A stretch of 48,493 bases of DNA, taken from Paenibacillus sp. NEAU-GSW1 (GTDB lineage Bacteria > Bacillota > Bacilli > Paenibacillales > Paenibacillaceae). The stretch covers positions 1-48,493 of the forward strand of contig NZ_WOVL01000036.1 of the NCBI RefSeq assembly GCF_009737085.1. Direction: 5' to 3'. The position numbers were made by a program, and so were the translations under genes. Shown here one piece after another: positions 1-8,687 of this stretch (position 1 is its first letter; the number at the start of each line of letters is the position of its first letter). The notes below the pieces were generated by a model. That model did not search any database. It was not told where the DNA came from and was given only the letters and a program-made list of their open reading frames with translations.

Positions 1-20
1 GTCAGCGTTCGTTTTTGTGA

Positions 21-60
21 AGGGATTCCCACTTTACCTCGTTGATTCAAAGGAATCCCT
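21..60. repeat. Inverted repeat with 22-nt loop
   Basis: Arms AGGGATTCC (21-29) and GGAATCCCT (52-60) are perfect complements around a 22-nt loop. No clear U-run follows on either strand. It could be the end of a transcript from outside the window or an operator; the gene to the left is not visible. Confidence 0.35.
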
Positions 61-123
61 GAGCAATGGCGATCGGAAGAACATTTAAATGTGCAGTTTG
101 CTGTTTTACCCAAATAAAACAGG

Positions 124-166
124 GGGGGTATCCCATCGTCATTTAAATGACTTATGGGACACCCCC
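124..166 (-). terminator. Rho-independent terminator of the yesN-like gene
   Basis: A GC-rich stem (GGGGGTATCCCAT against ATGGGACACCCCC, one mismatch) encloses a loop that is itself palindromic (TCATTTAAATGA). On the minus strand it is followed by TGTTTTATTT. It lies about 65 bp past the stop of the response regulator, so it probably ends the two-gene kinase/regulator transcript. Confidence 0.7.
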
Positions 167-232
167 GATTTATAATTCCCGCTTGTCACACGCTTTGATC
201 GAGATTCCGGTTTTTTCCTTTATGAAAAAAAA

Positions 233-1810
233 CTATGATGTTTCCAATGAAACTGCCTCAGCCTTGGGAGGAGCTCCTTTGATCGAAGAGGGGGAAGCTC
301 CTACATATTTCTTGAATTTGCTATGGAAATAATCCACATTGGGATAACCTACGAGCTCCGAAACCTCGTAGACCTTGTGTCCTTCCTTAAGAAGCCGGCT
401 CGCTTGCTGAATACGGACCTTGTCCAAGAAGGTATGGAACGAGTCTCCCGTATGCTGCTTGAACATTCTGCCCAAATATCCTTTGTTGTAATTGTACATA
501 CCAGCCATCGTCTCCAGCTTTAGATTTTCATAATAATGCCGCTGGACAAAATCCATCACTTGCTTGACCACTGGCAGACTGCCGTTCACCCCCAGCCTTC
601 CCGCCAGTTCGGCGAGCTGGGAACAAGCGGCGTTCATCGCCCTATCGTAGTGGGTGTGCTGATTAAACTCAGCAAGCAGAGGCGCATAGTCCTGGATATT
701 GACGCTCTGATGGAGAGTTGACAATTTGCTTAGCGCAACGGACAACACTTTGGTCAGGCCATACTTGATCGCGGTTTCGGAAGAATCGTAAGCCGCAAGC
801 GCCATTCCCGCTTCCTCAAGCGTCTCCGCCACCCCTTCGCGCCTGCCGAGATCCAGCATATAGAACAGCTTAGTTGCAAGCGCCTCCAAATTCGGCGGAG
901 CATGACTGTTTGGCTCGGTCGAAGAATGGCTCAAGTCTGGTTCCGTCACTATGTGGATCTGCCCTTCGGCAAGCAGGAAACGGTTTTTCAACAATCCCAA
1001 GGCACCCTCGTACGATTGACGGATATCCGCAAGGTCATAGACAATTCGTCCAGCGGCGGCAGTGAAGGACTGTTGAGACCCACAGGAGTCTTTCAGAAGC
1101 CGGGTCCATTCGCTTTTGGTGTCGGGCCGATTCAGAGCTTCCTTCGACAGGAATCCGATATACGGGCCGGTCTGAAACCCATACCCGAGGCCCTCTTCCT
1201 CCGCGGCTTCCAGCCATTTCTTCTTGACGTATTCCAGATACGCAGGTCCTGCGTGAGAGTTGTCCTCCGCCTCAACCAACAGAATCTGCTTGGATTTCCC
1301 TGCAAAGCTGGTTAAGGGTACCAGTTCACTTTCAAGCTCCTGAGCGTCTGCCGGATCAGCTGCGATCAACTTGAGGATAAGTTCCTCCCGCAGCGCGTCG
1401 GCATGGAATTCGGATAATTTTGCGCGACCTGACAACTGCTCCAGTTTGGCTCTGATGCGCAGCAGTTCCTCCCTTAGCTCCTCTACATCGATCGGTTTGA
1501 GCACATAGCCGCTCACATCCATCTCGATGGCTTGCTTGGCGTAGGCAAAGTCGGCGTATCCGCTCAGGATAAGAAATTGACAATCCCTATCCGTCTTGCG
1601 AATTTCGCGGATCGCTTGAAGACCATCCATGCGCGGCATCCGGATATCGATGACGATCAGTTCAGGAGAAAGCTCCTGATGGAGGGCAATCGCTTTTCTT
1701 CCGTTCGAGACGTCTCCCACCACGCAGAAGCCAAGCGCTCCCCAATCGACAATTTTCAAAAGCCCCTGTCGAATTGCCGGTTCGTCATCGACCACTAGTA
1801 CTTTATACAT
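233..1810 (-). CDS. YesN-type response regulator (REC + AraC HTH)
   Basis: 525 aa. An N-terminal receiver domain (about residues 1-120) has the acidic pair D9/D10, phosphoacceptor D55 in VIDIRMPRMDG, and the conserved lysine in VLKPID. A long linker follows, then a double helix-turn-helix AraC domain at about 415-510 with the typical second-helix motif VGYPNVDYFHSKFKK. Size and architecture match the YesN family, which in Paenibacillaceae usually activates carbohydrate uptake and hydrolase genes. The start codon overlaps the end of the histidine kinase gene by 8 bp, so the two are translationally coupled. The target operon is not evident; it may lie left of the window or be the fucosidase region. 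The family assignment is sure, the regulon is inference. Confidence 0.92.
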   Translation of the reverse strand: MYKVLVVDDEPAIRQGLLKIVDWGALGFCVVGDVSNGRKAIALHQELSPELIVIDIRMPRMDGLQAIREIRKTDRDCQFLILSGYADFAYAKQAIEMDVSGYVLKPIDVEELREELLRIRAKLEQLSGRAKLSEFHADALREELILKLIAADPADAQELESELVPLTSFAGKSKQILLVEAEDNSHAGPAYLEYVKKKWLEAAEEEGLGYGFQTGPYIGFLSKEALNRPDTKSEWTRLLKDSCGSQQSFTAAAGRIVYDLADIRQSYEGALGLLKNRFLLAEGQIHIVTEPDLSHSSTEPNSHAPPNLEALATKLFYMLDLGRREGVAETLEEAGMALAAYDSSETAIKYGLTKVLSVALSKLSTLHQSVNIQDYAPLLAEFNQHTHYDRAMNAACSQLAELAGRLGVNGSLPVVKQVMDFVQRHYYENLKLETMAGMYNYNKGYLGRMFKQHTGDSFHTFLDKVRIQQASRLLKEGHKVYEVSELVGYPNVDYFHSKFKKYVGASPSSIKGAPPKAEAVSLETS

Positions 1811-3611
1811 GCAAATTCCCTCCCAACGGTATGGAAAATGTTATGCGCGTACCGGATCCCGGCGGGCATTCCAGCTTTAGCCCGAATCCTTCTCCGTAAG
1901 TCAGAATAAGACGCTGATGCACGTTGCGGAGTCCTATCCGATACTCCTCGGCATCTTCCATGTCCTGAAATGAATGCTCAATTTCCCGCAATTTGTTTTC
2001 CGGTATGCCGCACCCATTATCCTCTACCGTAATCACTACCCGATCCGACTCCACGCGAGTATCAATAATTACAATGCCCCTTTCTTCAACCTCCTCCAGC
2101 CCGTGCACCACAGCATTTTCTACTAGAGGTTGAATAATGAGCGGCGGAATCTCCACTCTCTTTGCCGAATGATCCAGATGGAGCTTGTAGGTCAAACGTT
2201 CGTCGTCGAAACGGAATTTCTGAAGTTCCAAATAGCAGTGCACAACTTCAAGCTCTTCCTTTAGCGTGATCTTGCGGTCACCGATTTCAATGCTGCGCCT
2301 CATCAATTTCCCCAAGTGATGCACGACATTGGAAATCTCAGTATCTCCCTTCACAAACGCTTTCATTCGGATGGACTCCAGCGCATTGAACAGAAAGTGC
2401 GGGTTCATTTGGCTCGCCATCATCTTCAGCTTAATGTCGCGCTGCCGCAGCTCCAGCAAGTTTTTCTGCACTTGGGTCTCTCTCACTTCTTCCATCAAGC
2501 TCCGGATGCTGGCAAGCATATGGTTGAACTGTCTGGATAACGCACCAATCTCATCGTTTCCATCCACATCCGACTTCACGTTCAGATTGCCTATGGAAAC
2601 TTTGTTCAGTACCTTATTAAGCAGAAGCAGTCTGCGGGACAAAAAGGAGGAGGTGAAGTAGATTAGAACGATCGCAATAGACAAACTGGCCACAATGATG
2701 GTGAATCCCAGCCTGCTGACCCGGTTCGCGTCGCTCACGATGCTGTCGATCGTAAAGACAGAAACGACTTTGAGCCCGTTCCGGCTATATGGCGGAACCA
2801 CCTCCTCCACCACAATCTTCGATATCTTCCCCTCATAATTAAACTCGTAAGCGCCAGCCGGTTTATCGCTTAGATCCTTTGCGAAATCCATGCTGTCGAT
2901 ATTCCTGCCGACCCACTGCGGGTATTTGGCAGCGACAATTAAGCCCTTAGAATCGAAAATCATCGTATCGAACGGTTCCTGGCTTAGAATTCTATTGAGT
3001 TCATCCTGATCCAAATCAATGACCAGCACTCCGTAGGAACGGTACAGCGGAAAATCAATTCTGCGAACAAGGCTGAGATAAGGCCGATTTTCCTTCGTCT
3101 CGTCAGGGATATAATACCAACTGATAGGCGAACTGGATTTGTCCAACACCTCCTGATACCATTCCGAGTTTTTGACTGACTCATCTGCGCTTAGAAAGTC
3201 CCAGTTGCTAATCTCCATCGGCGGATCTGTATAGAAGCGGATGTTATGAATTTCCTTGTATAGCTGCACGTAATCCTGGAAATAGCGAAAATCCCAATAT
3301 GCTGTAACTATGTCGAATGGGGTCTCATAGCGGGAATTGACCAAATTGGATAACCTGTCGTCGACTTGCAATTTGTTCGATATTTCAATCGGCATCCGAA
3401 GAATGTCCGTTACATGCTTCTTGATCTTATCCACGTTGTTCATGGTTTGCTGTGTAGCCTGATCTAATACATTCTGGCGGTAGGAAGCCGTCAAGATTAT
3501 ACCCACGAGAAGAACTGGAATGAACACCACTACCACGATGGAAATGATCATTTTGTTCTTGAGTCGGATATTGTTCGTTTTCCTAACTGCGGCGAGGATC
3601 TTGCTTCCCAT
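1803..3611 (-). CDS. YesM-type sensor histidine kinase
   Basis: 602 aa. A transmembrane helix near residues 20-45, an extracellular sensor region (about 45-290), a second transmembrane helix (about 300-325), a HAMP linker, then a His_kinase domain with the phosphoacceptor motif QMNPHFLFNALESI. The ATPase part has PLVENAVVHGLEE (N box) and VEDNGCGIPENK (G box). This is the class that pairs with AraC-type response regulators and senses oligosaccharides or cell-wall-related ligands outside the cell. It lies directly upstream of, and overlaps, its partner. The start ATG at 3611 is preceded by AAAGGAGACC. No neighbouring binding protein is visible, so the signal is unknown. Confidence 0.92.
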   Translation of the reverse strand: MGSKILAAVRKTNNIRLKNKMIISIVVVVFIPVLLVGIILTASYRQNVLDQATQQTMNNVDKIKKHVTDILRMPIEISNKLQVDDRLSNLVNSRYETPFDIVTAYWDFRYFQDYVQLYKEIHNIRFYTDPPMEISNWDFLSADESVKNSEWYQEVLDKSSSPISWYYIPDETKENRPYLSLVRRIDFPLYRSYGVLVIDLDQDELNRILSQEPFDTMIFDSKGLIVAAKYPQWVGRNIDSMDFAKDLSDKPAGAYEFNYEGKISKIVVEEVVPPYSRNGLKVVSVFTIDSIVSDANRVSRLGFTIIVASLSIAIVLIYFTSSFLSRRLLLLNKVLNKVSIGNLNVKSDVDGNDEIGALSRQFNHMLASIRSLMEEVRETQVQKNLLELRQRDIKLKMMASQMNPHFLFNALESIRMKAFVKGDTEISNVVHHLGKLMRRSIEIGDRKITLKEELEVVHCYLELQKFRFDDERLTYKLHLDHSAKRVEIPPLIIQPLVENAVVHGLEEVEERGIVIIDTRVESDRVVITVEDNGCGIPENKLREIEHSFQDMEDAEEYRIGLRNVHQRLILTYGEGFGLKLECPPGSGTRITFSIPLGGNLHV

Positions 3612-3800
3612 TCTAGGTCTCCTTTCGAATGCTTGAGTAAATCCTTGGCGGCGCTTACAACACGAATCTTACGAATGAGACAAAACTATAATCCCTGTCA
3701 AAATTATACCTTATAAATACTCTATTAAAAATAATATATCAATTGCCAACGTTTGGTCGTCCACGATCATAAGTCCATCCGCAAGCCCTTACTTTCTAGA

Positions 3801-3865
3801 ATAACGATTTTTAGTATGTTTTTTTGTACGTTTTTGGTTGTATGATCAGAATTTGTACGCGGTTA
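3801..3865. repeat. 65-bp promoter-like repeat, copy 1
   Basis: This segment is closely matched by 5675-5740 in the same orientation. Both share the core TTTTTGGTTGTATGATCAG and end in CGGTTA. Copy 1 lies just past the fucosidase stop, between it and the kinase promoter. Copy 2 lies in front of the AraC gene. The two copies bracket the fucosidase and the DUF5696 remnant. It may be a regulatory site duplicated with, or left behind by, a rearrangement. Confidence 0.7.
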
Positions 3866-3888
3866 CTCGATGACTCATAACATGCACT

Positions 3889-5166
3889 TTATTCTTGAAT
3901 TTCCAGCTTGATCACGGTATCGAGCGGTTCCCATTTCTCCTTCGGAACTCGAATACCAATCCCCTGCTCGTTCTGCACGAAAGGAATCTCGCTGCCGTCG
4001 AGCAACCGGCAGCGCGCGATTCGCTGTTCAAGCGGCAGCAACCCGATGTTTTCGAATGCCTGCATATCTTGCACATGTAAATAAAGATCATTTCCTCTCC
4101 GGGTCATCCCGTAGACATGATCGACCGGATGGATCGGCCCCGCTGTCGTCCCGTAGATAGCTTCGCCGTTCTTCCGCATAAACGCGCCGATTTGCTTGAG
4201 TCGTTCGACTTGGCTAGAGGGGATCTCCCCGTCCGGATTCGGAGCAACGTTCAGCAGCACATTGCCGCCGCGGACGAAACAGTCAATCATAATCTTGATG
4301 ATCTCTTCCAGCGGCATTACCTGTTCTTGCGGATCATAGGACCAATGTGTGCCGATGGAAAAACATTTCTCCCAGTCGAGCGGAAGGATGTGCCCGGTGA
4401 TGGCATGCGTGCCTTCGTCGCATTGAAAATCGCCGATCCATCCGGACCGCGGATTGATCACGCATGCCGGCTGATTGCGCCGAACCATCCCATTCAGCTC
4501 CACCGGCTCCCAGAACCAAGCCGCATCGGCATCCGTTCCGGTATGCGCCAGCCAGCCCCCATCATACCATAGAATATCGATTGGCCCGTACCGGGTGGTT
4601 AGCTCCTCTATCTGAGCGTAGCATTGCTTCTTCATCAGCGCCGCATTATCGGCAAGCTCCACGGGCTTGAAGTAGCCCGGAAACCGCCAATCCATTGGCG
4701 AATAATACAAGCCGACGCGCAGTCCCGCGTCCCTGAAGGCGTCCGTATATTCTTTCACGAAATCGCGATTGGCCGCTGCATGCATGCTGTCAAAGCTTCC
4801 ATAGCTGCCGGGACTGTCCCACAGCGCAAATCCATCGTGGTGGCGGGTGACCATAACGGAATAGCGCATGCCAGCTTCCTGAGCAAGTTGCGCCATTCGC
4901 TCCGGGTTCCAATGCAACGGGTTAAACCTCTCAGCCAGCTTCGAGTATTCGTCAGCGGGAATCTTCTCGTTGAACATGGCCCATTCGCCGCGTCCCAGAA
5001 TCGAATAAAGTCCCCAGTGGAAAAACAGACCGAGCTTCGCATCGCGCCACCATTGCATATCCTCTTCCCTCAGCTTTAGCTCAGGCGCTTTAACGCCGTC
5101 CAGGCTTTTGAGCTGGATGCTGCTCTTCAACATAGACGCAAGCTCTGCGCCGCTTAGTTCTTTCAT
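3889..5166 (-). CDS. Alpha-L-fucosidase, glycoside hydrolase family 29
   Basis: 425 aa from the ATG at 5166. An upstream in-frame start at 5256 would add 30 residues that look like an out-of-frame reading of the adjacent remnant, so I reject it. GH29 hallmarks are WWRDAKLGLFFHWGLYS (about 39-55), TRHHDGFALWDS (108-118), YYSPMDWRFP and the nucleophile region IDILWYDGGW, where D202 is the expected nucleophile. The enzyme removes alpha-linked L-fucose from glycans; no signal peptide is seen, so it is probably cytoplasmic. It lacks the C-terminal carbohydrate-binding domain of some relatives. The nearest genes are a YesM/YesN pair downstream and an AraC regulator upstream. No transporter is linked. 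Confidence 0.88.
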   Translation of the reverse strand: MKELSGAELASMLKSSIQLKSLDGVKAPELKLREEDMQWWRDAKLGLFFHWGLYSILGRGEWAMFNEKIPADEYSKLAERFNPLHWNPERMAQLAQEAGMRYSVMVTRHHDGFALWDSPGSYGSFDSMHAAANRDFVKEYTDAFRDAGLRVGLYYSPMDWRFPGYFKPVELADNAALMKKQCYAQIEELTTRYGPIDILWYDGGWLAHTGTDADAAWFWEPVELNGMVRRNQPACVINPRSGWIGDFQCDEGTHAITGHILPLDWEKCFSIGTHWSYDPQEQVMPLEEIIKIMIDCFVRGGNVLLNVAPNPDGEIPSSQVERLKQIGAFMRKNGEAIYGTTAGPIHPVDHVYGMTRRGNDLYLHVQDMQAFENIGLLPLEQRIARCRLLDGSEIPFVQNEQGIGIRVPKEKWEPLDTVIKLEIQE

Positions 5167-5185
5167 TCCCAAGTCATTACGCCCC

Positions 5186-5428
5186 CTAGTATTGGATTGC
5201 TTGCCGAATCCATTGCGGCAAGCGGTATGACAAATGACCAAATCCACCTTTTCCATATTCCAGACACTTCAATATATACTGGTTCATATCGGTAAACGTC
5301 GACAGATTGTAAGGCATGCCCGTATAGTCGATATATCCGCGAACGACCATTTGATAGAATGGAATTTCTTCGTCTTCATGAACTTGTAATGTAACCGCTG
5401 TCACTTTGATGTAATGTGAATAATACGA
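5186..5428 (-). pseudogene. Remnant of a DUF5696-type protein gene
   Basis: Reading on the minus strand, about 59 codons (5252-5428) encode a piece resembling the C-terminal part of DUF5696 proteins: YYSHYIK, then VTLQVHEDEEIPFYQ, GYIDYTGMPYN and YILKCLEYG. The frame is closed upstream by a stop (TAA just before the fragment). After LEYG it continues as 21 unrelated residues ending at 5186, consistent with a frameshift. DUF5696 proteins normally exceed 700 aa and accompany sugar-uptake loci in Paenibacillaceae. I read this as the decayed 3' end of such a gene, formerly upstream of the fucosidase. Family recognition is from memory of conserved wording, so confidence is moderate. Confidence 0.55.
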
Positions 5429-5674
5429 TTAAAGTCGAACCAACTACGCCATTCCGATCCTATCACCTCCTGGCCGCTTCAACTTCATAGGACGAATTCT
5501 ACATCGTGTCTCTCCTTGCTCCTGTTTAGATCGTATTGCAAAAAATCAACGCACACCTTCATTTTACAGACATCTGTATAGCATTATTTAGTCAAGATCC
5601 TGTTATCCAGTTATCCTGAATCCGTGATATCAAATAGCCATATCTGTAAATGCAAATCTGAACCGGAAGTTTTA

Positions 5675-5740
5675 AATAGCGATTTTTAATATGGTTTTTA
5701 GTACATTTTTGGTTGTATGATCAGCAATTTCACACGGTTA
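5675..5740 (+). promoter_or_regulatory. 65-bp promoter-like repeat, copy 2, upstream of the AraC gene
   Basis: Near-duplicate of 3801-3865 in the same orientation. It lies 50-120 bp upstream of the AraC regulator start, where an autoregulatory operator or promoter is expected. The shared core is TTTTTGGTTGTATGATCAG. No textbook -35/-10 pair can be assigned with certainty. Confidence 0.5.
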
Positions 5741-5792
5741 AAATAAAAATGTCACCGCTTACAACTATCACGAAAAAAAGGGGTGTTGTTGG

Positions 5793-6725
5793 ATGTCAAA
5801 CGGGCGAGGAAGTACTATGGAATCGATCTGCATGAACAAGTTGCCGTCAATTAACAGTGATATCATCGATAACGTTTATTTGAACTGGTTTACCAATGAC
5901 GAGCAATTTCCGTTTTTTATTCAATATGGCGGGCACGAAGAGGATACGATTCTTCATAAACATAATGACTTCACCGAACTCGTTATTGTATTGAATGGGA
6001 ACGCTACGCATATCGTCAATTCTGAAACTTATTTTATTAAGAAGGGGAACGTATTTGTCCTTAATGGCTCTGCCTCCCATGCCTTCAAAAACCCTCATGA
6101 TTTTAAAATTTGCAATATTATGTATCGGCCCGAGATACTTCGGAGCGCCGGTCCGGATTTAAGCACCTCCAACGGCTTTCAGGCACTTTTTGTTTTGGAG
6201 CCGTTTTATCGCAATATTCATTCTTTTCAAAGCGGACTTAGTTTGCCGATTCCAAGCATGGAACACGTCGCATCGATTATCTCCGACATGATCAACGAAT
6301 ATAACGATAAGCAGCAGGGCTATCAGACGATGCTTATTTCCCAATTCATGGAACTCGTCATCTATTTGTCCAGACAGTATGACAATCAGGAAAATGGCAC
6401 GGATAGCAATCTGATGCATTTGGCGAATGCGATCTCCTACATTGAAGATAATTATCTCGAGCCTCTTACTCTGGAGGAAATCGCGGACAGATCCAAAATT
6501 TCGGTTCGGCATCTGAATCGGATTTTTCAATCTTATTACCAAACGACTCCTATTTCATACCTTCAACAACTTCGTTTGGAGCGAGCGCGTATGTTGTTAA
6601 GGCAAAGCGGACTCCCCATCACGAAAATTTCATACGAATGCGGGTTTAACGACAGCAATTATTTCACTCGTAAGTTTTCCAAAGCCTATGGGCTTTCCCC
6701 CAAGGCCTTTAGACTAAGTCAGTGA
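5793..6725 (+). CDS. AraC family transcriptional regulator (cupin + HTH)
   Basis: 310 aa. An N-terminal cupin-like sugar-binding domain (about 25-110) has HKHNDFTELVIVLNG and KGNVFVLNGSASHAF. A helical linker follows, then two HTH motifs at about 210-305 (LTLEEIADRSKISVRHLNRIFQ and ITKISYECGFNDSNYFTRKF). This is the RhaS/AraC-like architecture that activates sugar catabolic operons. The start at 5793 follows AAGGGG; an alternative ATG at 5817 has its own GAGGAAG and cannot be excluded. The gene is transcribed away from the fucosidase and carries the 65-bp repeat in its upstream region, so it probably controls the fucosidase locus and itself. That target is inference. Confidence 0.9.
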   Translation: MSNGRGSTMESICMNKLPSINSDIIDNVYLNWFTNDEQFPFFIQYGGHEEDTILHKHNDFTELVIVLNGNATHIVNSETYFIKKGNVFVLNGSASHAFKNPHDFKICNIMYRPEILRSAGPDLSTSNGFQALFVLEPFYRNIHSFQSGLSLPIPSMEHVASIISDMINEYNDKQQGYQTMLISQFMELVIYLSRQYDNQENGTDSNLMHLANAISYIEDNYLEPLTLEEIADRSKISVRHLNRIFQSYYQTTPISYLQQLRLERARMLLRQSGLPITKISYECGFNDSNYFTRKFSKAYGLSPKAFRLSQ

Positions 6726-6852
6726 TTTTTTTATATTAGGTTTATGTTACAAATTACATGAGGCGCCTCCTTGAAATGTTGTCAATAAAACATATTCCGG
6801 GGCGCCTATTTAGGCCCAACTGGAATATTAAGTTTAAATGCAAGTTCAAAAA

Positions 6853-6946
6853 GTCCAGTTTTCAGTACCGAGAAGATCGGATGAAGCTAGGAAATGAGGA
6901 GCGGAGCGTAGTGGAAGCTACGCGAGCACTGGACGTTTCGGCTGAA
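6853..6946 (+). repeat. Structured intergenic element with nested hairpins
   Basis: Complementary segments: GTCCAG (6853-6858) with CTGGAC (6929-6934); CCGA (6868-6871) with TCGG (6877-6880); GCGTAG (6906-6911) with CTACGC (6918-6923). TTCAG (6861-6865) can also pair with CTGAA (6942-6946), crossing the outer helix as a pseudoknot would. The stretch AATGAGGAGCGGAGCGTAG resembles a repeat I associate with Paenibacillus genomes, from memory and unverified. It abuts the truncated GH31 fragment. It may be an RNA or a mobile-element end. The open frames across it are not convincing genes. Confidence 0.45.
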
Positions 6947-7027
6947 TTGATATTCGATGTCGAGTAGGCTCCCTGATACGCTTTGTGATCAAAAGTCCTT
7001 CACTGCTGTTCCAAGTTCACTGCAGTT

Positions 7028-7252
7028 TTACCCGCCGCTTCCTATTTCCTGAAGCAATAACTCTTCTTTATCGATCTCAATCGCAGCTTCCGCACCGCCA
7101 TTAACAGGAAGTAAGGCATAGTCCGTATCCAGTATTTCACCCGTCATTCGGGAGCGGATACGCAAGCTGTTTTCACCCCATTCTTCAATTTGCAAGGTTT
7201 TTCCGTTATTCTCAAAGATCAGCTTCCCATGTTCGACAGTAAAAAGATCCAT
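7028..7252 (-). pseudogene. N-terminal fragment of a GH31 glycosidase
   Basis: The 74 codons start MDLFTVEHGKLIFENNGKTL and contain EEWGENSLRIRSRMTGEI and DTDYALLP. That is the usual N-terminal beta-sandwich opening of GH31 alpha-xylosidase/alpha-glucosidase-like proteins of about 700-800 aa. It has a good ribosome site (AAGGAGATAAGC before the ATG) but stops after 74 codons, and no catalytic barrel follows. It is therefore a truncated gene. The deletion end lies next to the structured repeat at 6853-6946. Expression of the short peptide cannot be ruled out, but it could not be an enzyme. Confidence 0.6.
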
Positions 7253-7363
7253 GCTTATCTCCTTCCAAAAACCGTAAATGATTAGGTCAACTCTAGCACT
7301 GGATGACCAGCTTGCCCAACTACATTAAGGTTTCCTGCCGATTTTAAAGCTGCGAATTTTGAG

Positions 7364-7579
7364 TTAATAGTTTAAATGCAGCAGATCCTTAATCAAATAT
7401 TCGATACCAATCATAGGACTGGGTATTTTGACACCGATGATTTGCAAAAATGCCAGTAAAAACGCCGATAGGAAGAATAGCGAAAAGACGGAAAGCTCAC
7501 GGAAATATTTCTTCCTAATAAGGCTGGGGACTTCAAAACATGCTGCACCTATAAAAAAAAGGATCAACAAAAGGATCAT
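7364..7579 (-). CDS. Small membrane protein of the germination operon
   Basis: 71 aa with two or three hydrophobic segments (MILLLILFFIGAACFEV at the start; LFFLSAFLLAFLQIIGV in the middle) and the ending DLLHLNY. Its ATG overlaps the stop of the GerAB-type gene by 4 bp, so it is the last gene of the operon. Short proteins of this type follow gerAB-type genes in Paenibacillaceae (from memory). They may correspond functionally to the small GerD/GerA-D-type accessory subunits, but that is inference. No catalytic motif is seen. Confidence 0.7.
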   Translation of the reverse strand: MILLLILFFIGAACFEVPSLIRKKYFRELSVFSLFFLSAFLLAFLQIIGVKIPSPMIGIEYLIKDLLHLNY

Positions 7580-8679
7580 TTGTTTTCTCCCCCATGTTTT
7601 TGCGGCAATTTGCGTATCTTGGCGATTAATAAGGTAAGGACAGGAATCGGTAAATACAGAAAAGCGTGACTGGGCCAGATAGTTGCACCCATGATAGCCG
7701 GTTCTGAAACGTGATCAAAGAGCAGCACAGTAAAGCTTACACTTATTATGCCAATGGGTAGTACCAGGGGGCGATATGATCTAAGTCGAAATAGTTGGGC
7801 AATGCCCAGAACCGATGCATATAAAGTGACGCAAACCTTGATAAATACCGTTATTAACAGGACGACCGCAACCAGCATTTCCATTCTTGTTATAATTTTT
7901 GCTATGTCAATAAGGCGCACTGCCTCTAGTGCAGGGGAGACCATAACAGTAGCTAAAACGCCAAGTGCGGCAATATCCGTTACGGTAATGATCAATAATG
8001 TAGCCGCTCCGAAAATCAATCCCAGAAAAACAGAGCTTTTCGCCTGCTTGATCTTGTTCAAATAAGGGATGATCATGAGAAAAACAACCAACTCGCCATA
8101 GGGGATCGCCATCATAATATGGGTCCCCTGAATAAACTCCTTCATAGAAAGTTCAAAAACCGGCAGGAAATTGTTGAATTCCATTTCTTTATATAATAAA
8201 AGGGATGTAACAGCAACGACGATAAAAGTAATGACTACAGTGATAGCACTAATCCGGGAGATCACTTCGATTCCGCCTCGAACGGCCCAGATACAGACTG
8301 AAACGAACATAATCAGAATGACAGTCAAAGGGGTTTCCGGATACATGTAAGTCAGAAAAAATTCGCCGATAAACCCTAAATTATGTGCGATTAGCTGAAA
8401 AGGAAACAAGATGTAAATCGCCGAAATTAACTTGCCGAGGAAGGATCCGTAAACGATATCCATGATTTGCACCAGATTTTTGCCGGGGAATTTTTGCGCA
8501 AGGGATACATTGACCCATATGAGCGGTAAAATGAGCGCGAAACCCGATAAAACAACGAGCCAAGTATCATGTTTGGCTATCGCGTAAGTAAAAGCTACCA
8601 GCAAGGAAGAACCCTGAACAAAAGCTGCTGTCATAAACATTAATTGTGAACTGGATATGACGCCCTTTTCAATCCTCAT
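7576..8679 (-). CDS. GerAB-type spore germination permease
   Basis: 367 aa, about ten transmembrane segments, in the amino-acid/polyamine transporter-like family of endospore germination receptors. The opening EKGVISSSQLMFMTAAFVQGSSLL is characteristic of GerAB/GerBB proteins. The B subunit sits in the spore inner membrane and binds the germinant. The gene begins 8 bp after the GerAC stop and overlaps the next small gene by 4 bp. The order here is A-C-B-small, rather than the A-B-C order of Bacillus subtilis gerA. Confidence 0.9.
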   Translation of the reverse strand: MRIEKGVISSSQLMFMTAAFVQGSSLLVAFTYAIAKHDTWLVVLSGFALILPLIWVNVSLAQKFPGKNLVQIMDIVYGSFLGKLISAIYILFPFQLIAHNLGFIGEFFLTYMYPETPLTVILIMFVSVCIWAVRGGIEVISRISAITVVITFIVVAVTSLLLYKEMEFNNFLPVFELSMKEFIQGTHIMMAIPYGELVVFLMIIPYLNKIKQAKSSVFLGLIFGAATLLIITVTDIAALGVLATVMVSPALEAVRLIDIAKIITRMEMLVAVVLLITVFIKVCVTLYASVLGIAQLFRLRSYRPLVLPIGIISVSFTVLLFDHVSEPAIMGATIWPSHAFLYLPIPVLTLLIAKIRKLPQKHGGENK

Positions 8680-8687
8680 AAGGAACC

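Noticed and set aside
902..1315. 137-aa plus-strand frame inside the response regulator gene
   Set aside because: Shadow of the minus-strand gene; no ribosome site, and the opposite frame has clear domains.
6758..6967. 69-aa plus-strand frame after the AraC gene
   Set aside because: Runs through the structured repeat, has no ribosome site and no protein-like composition.
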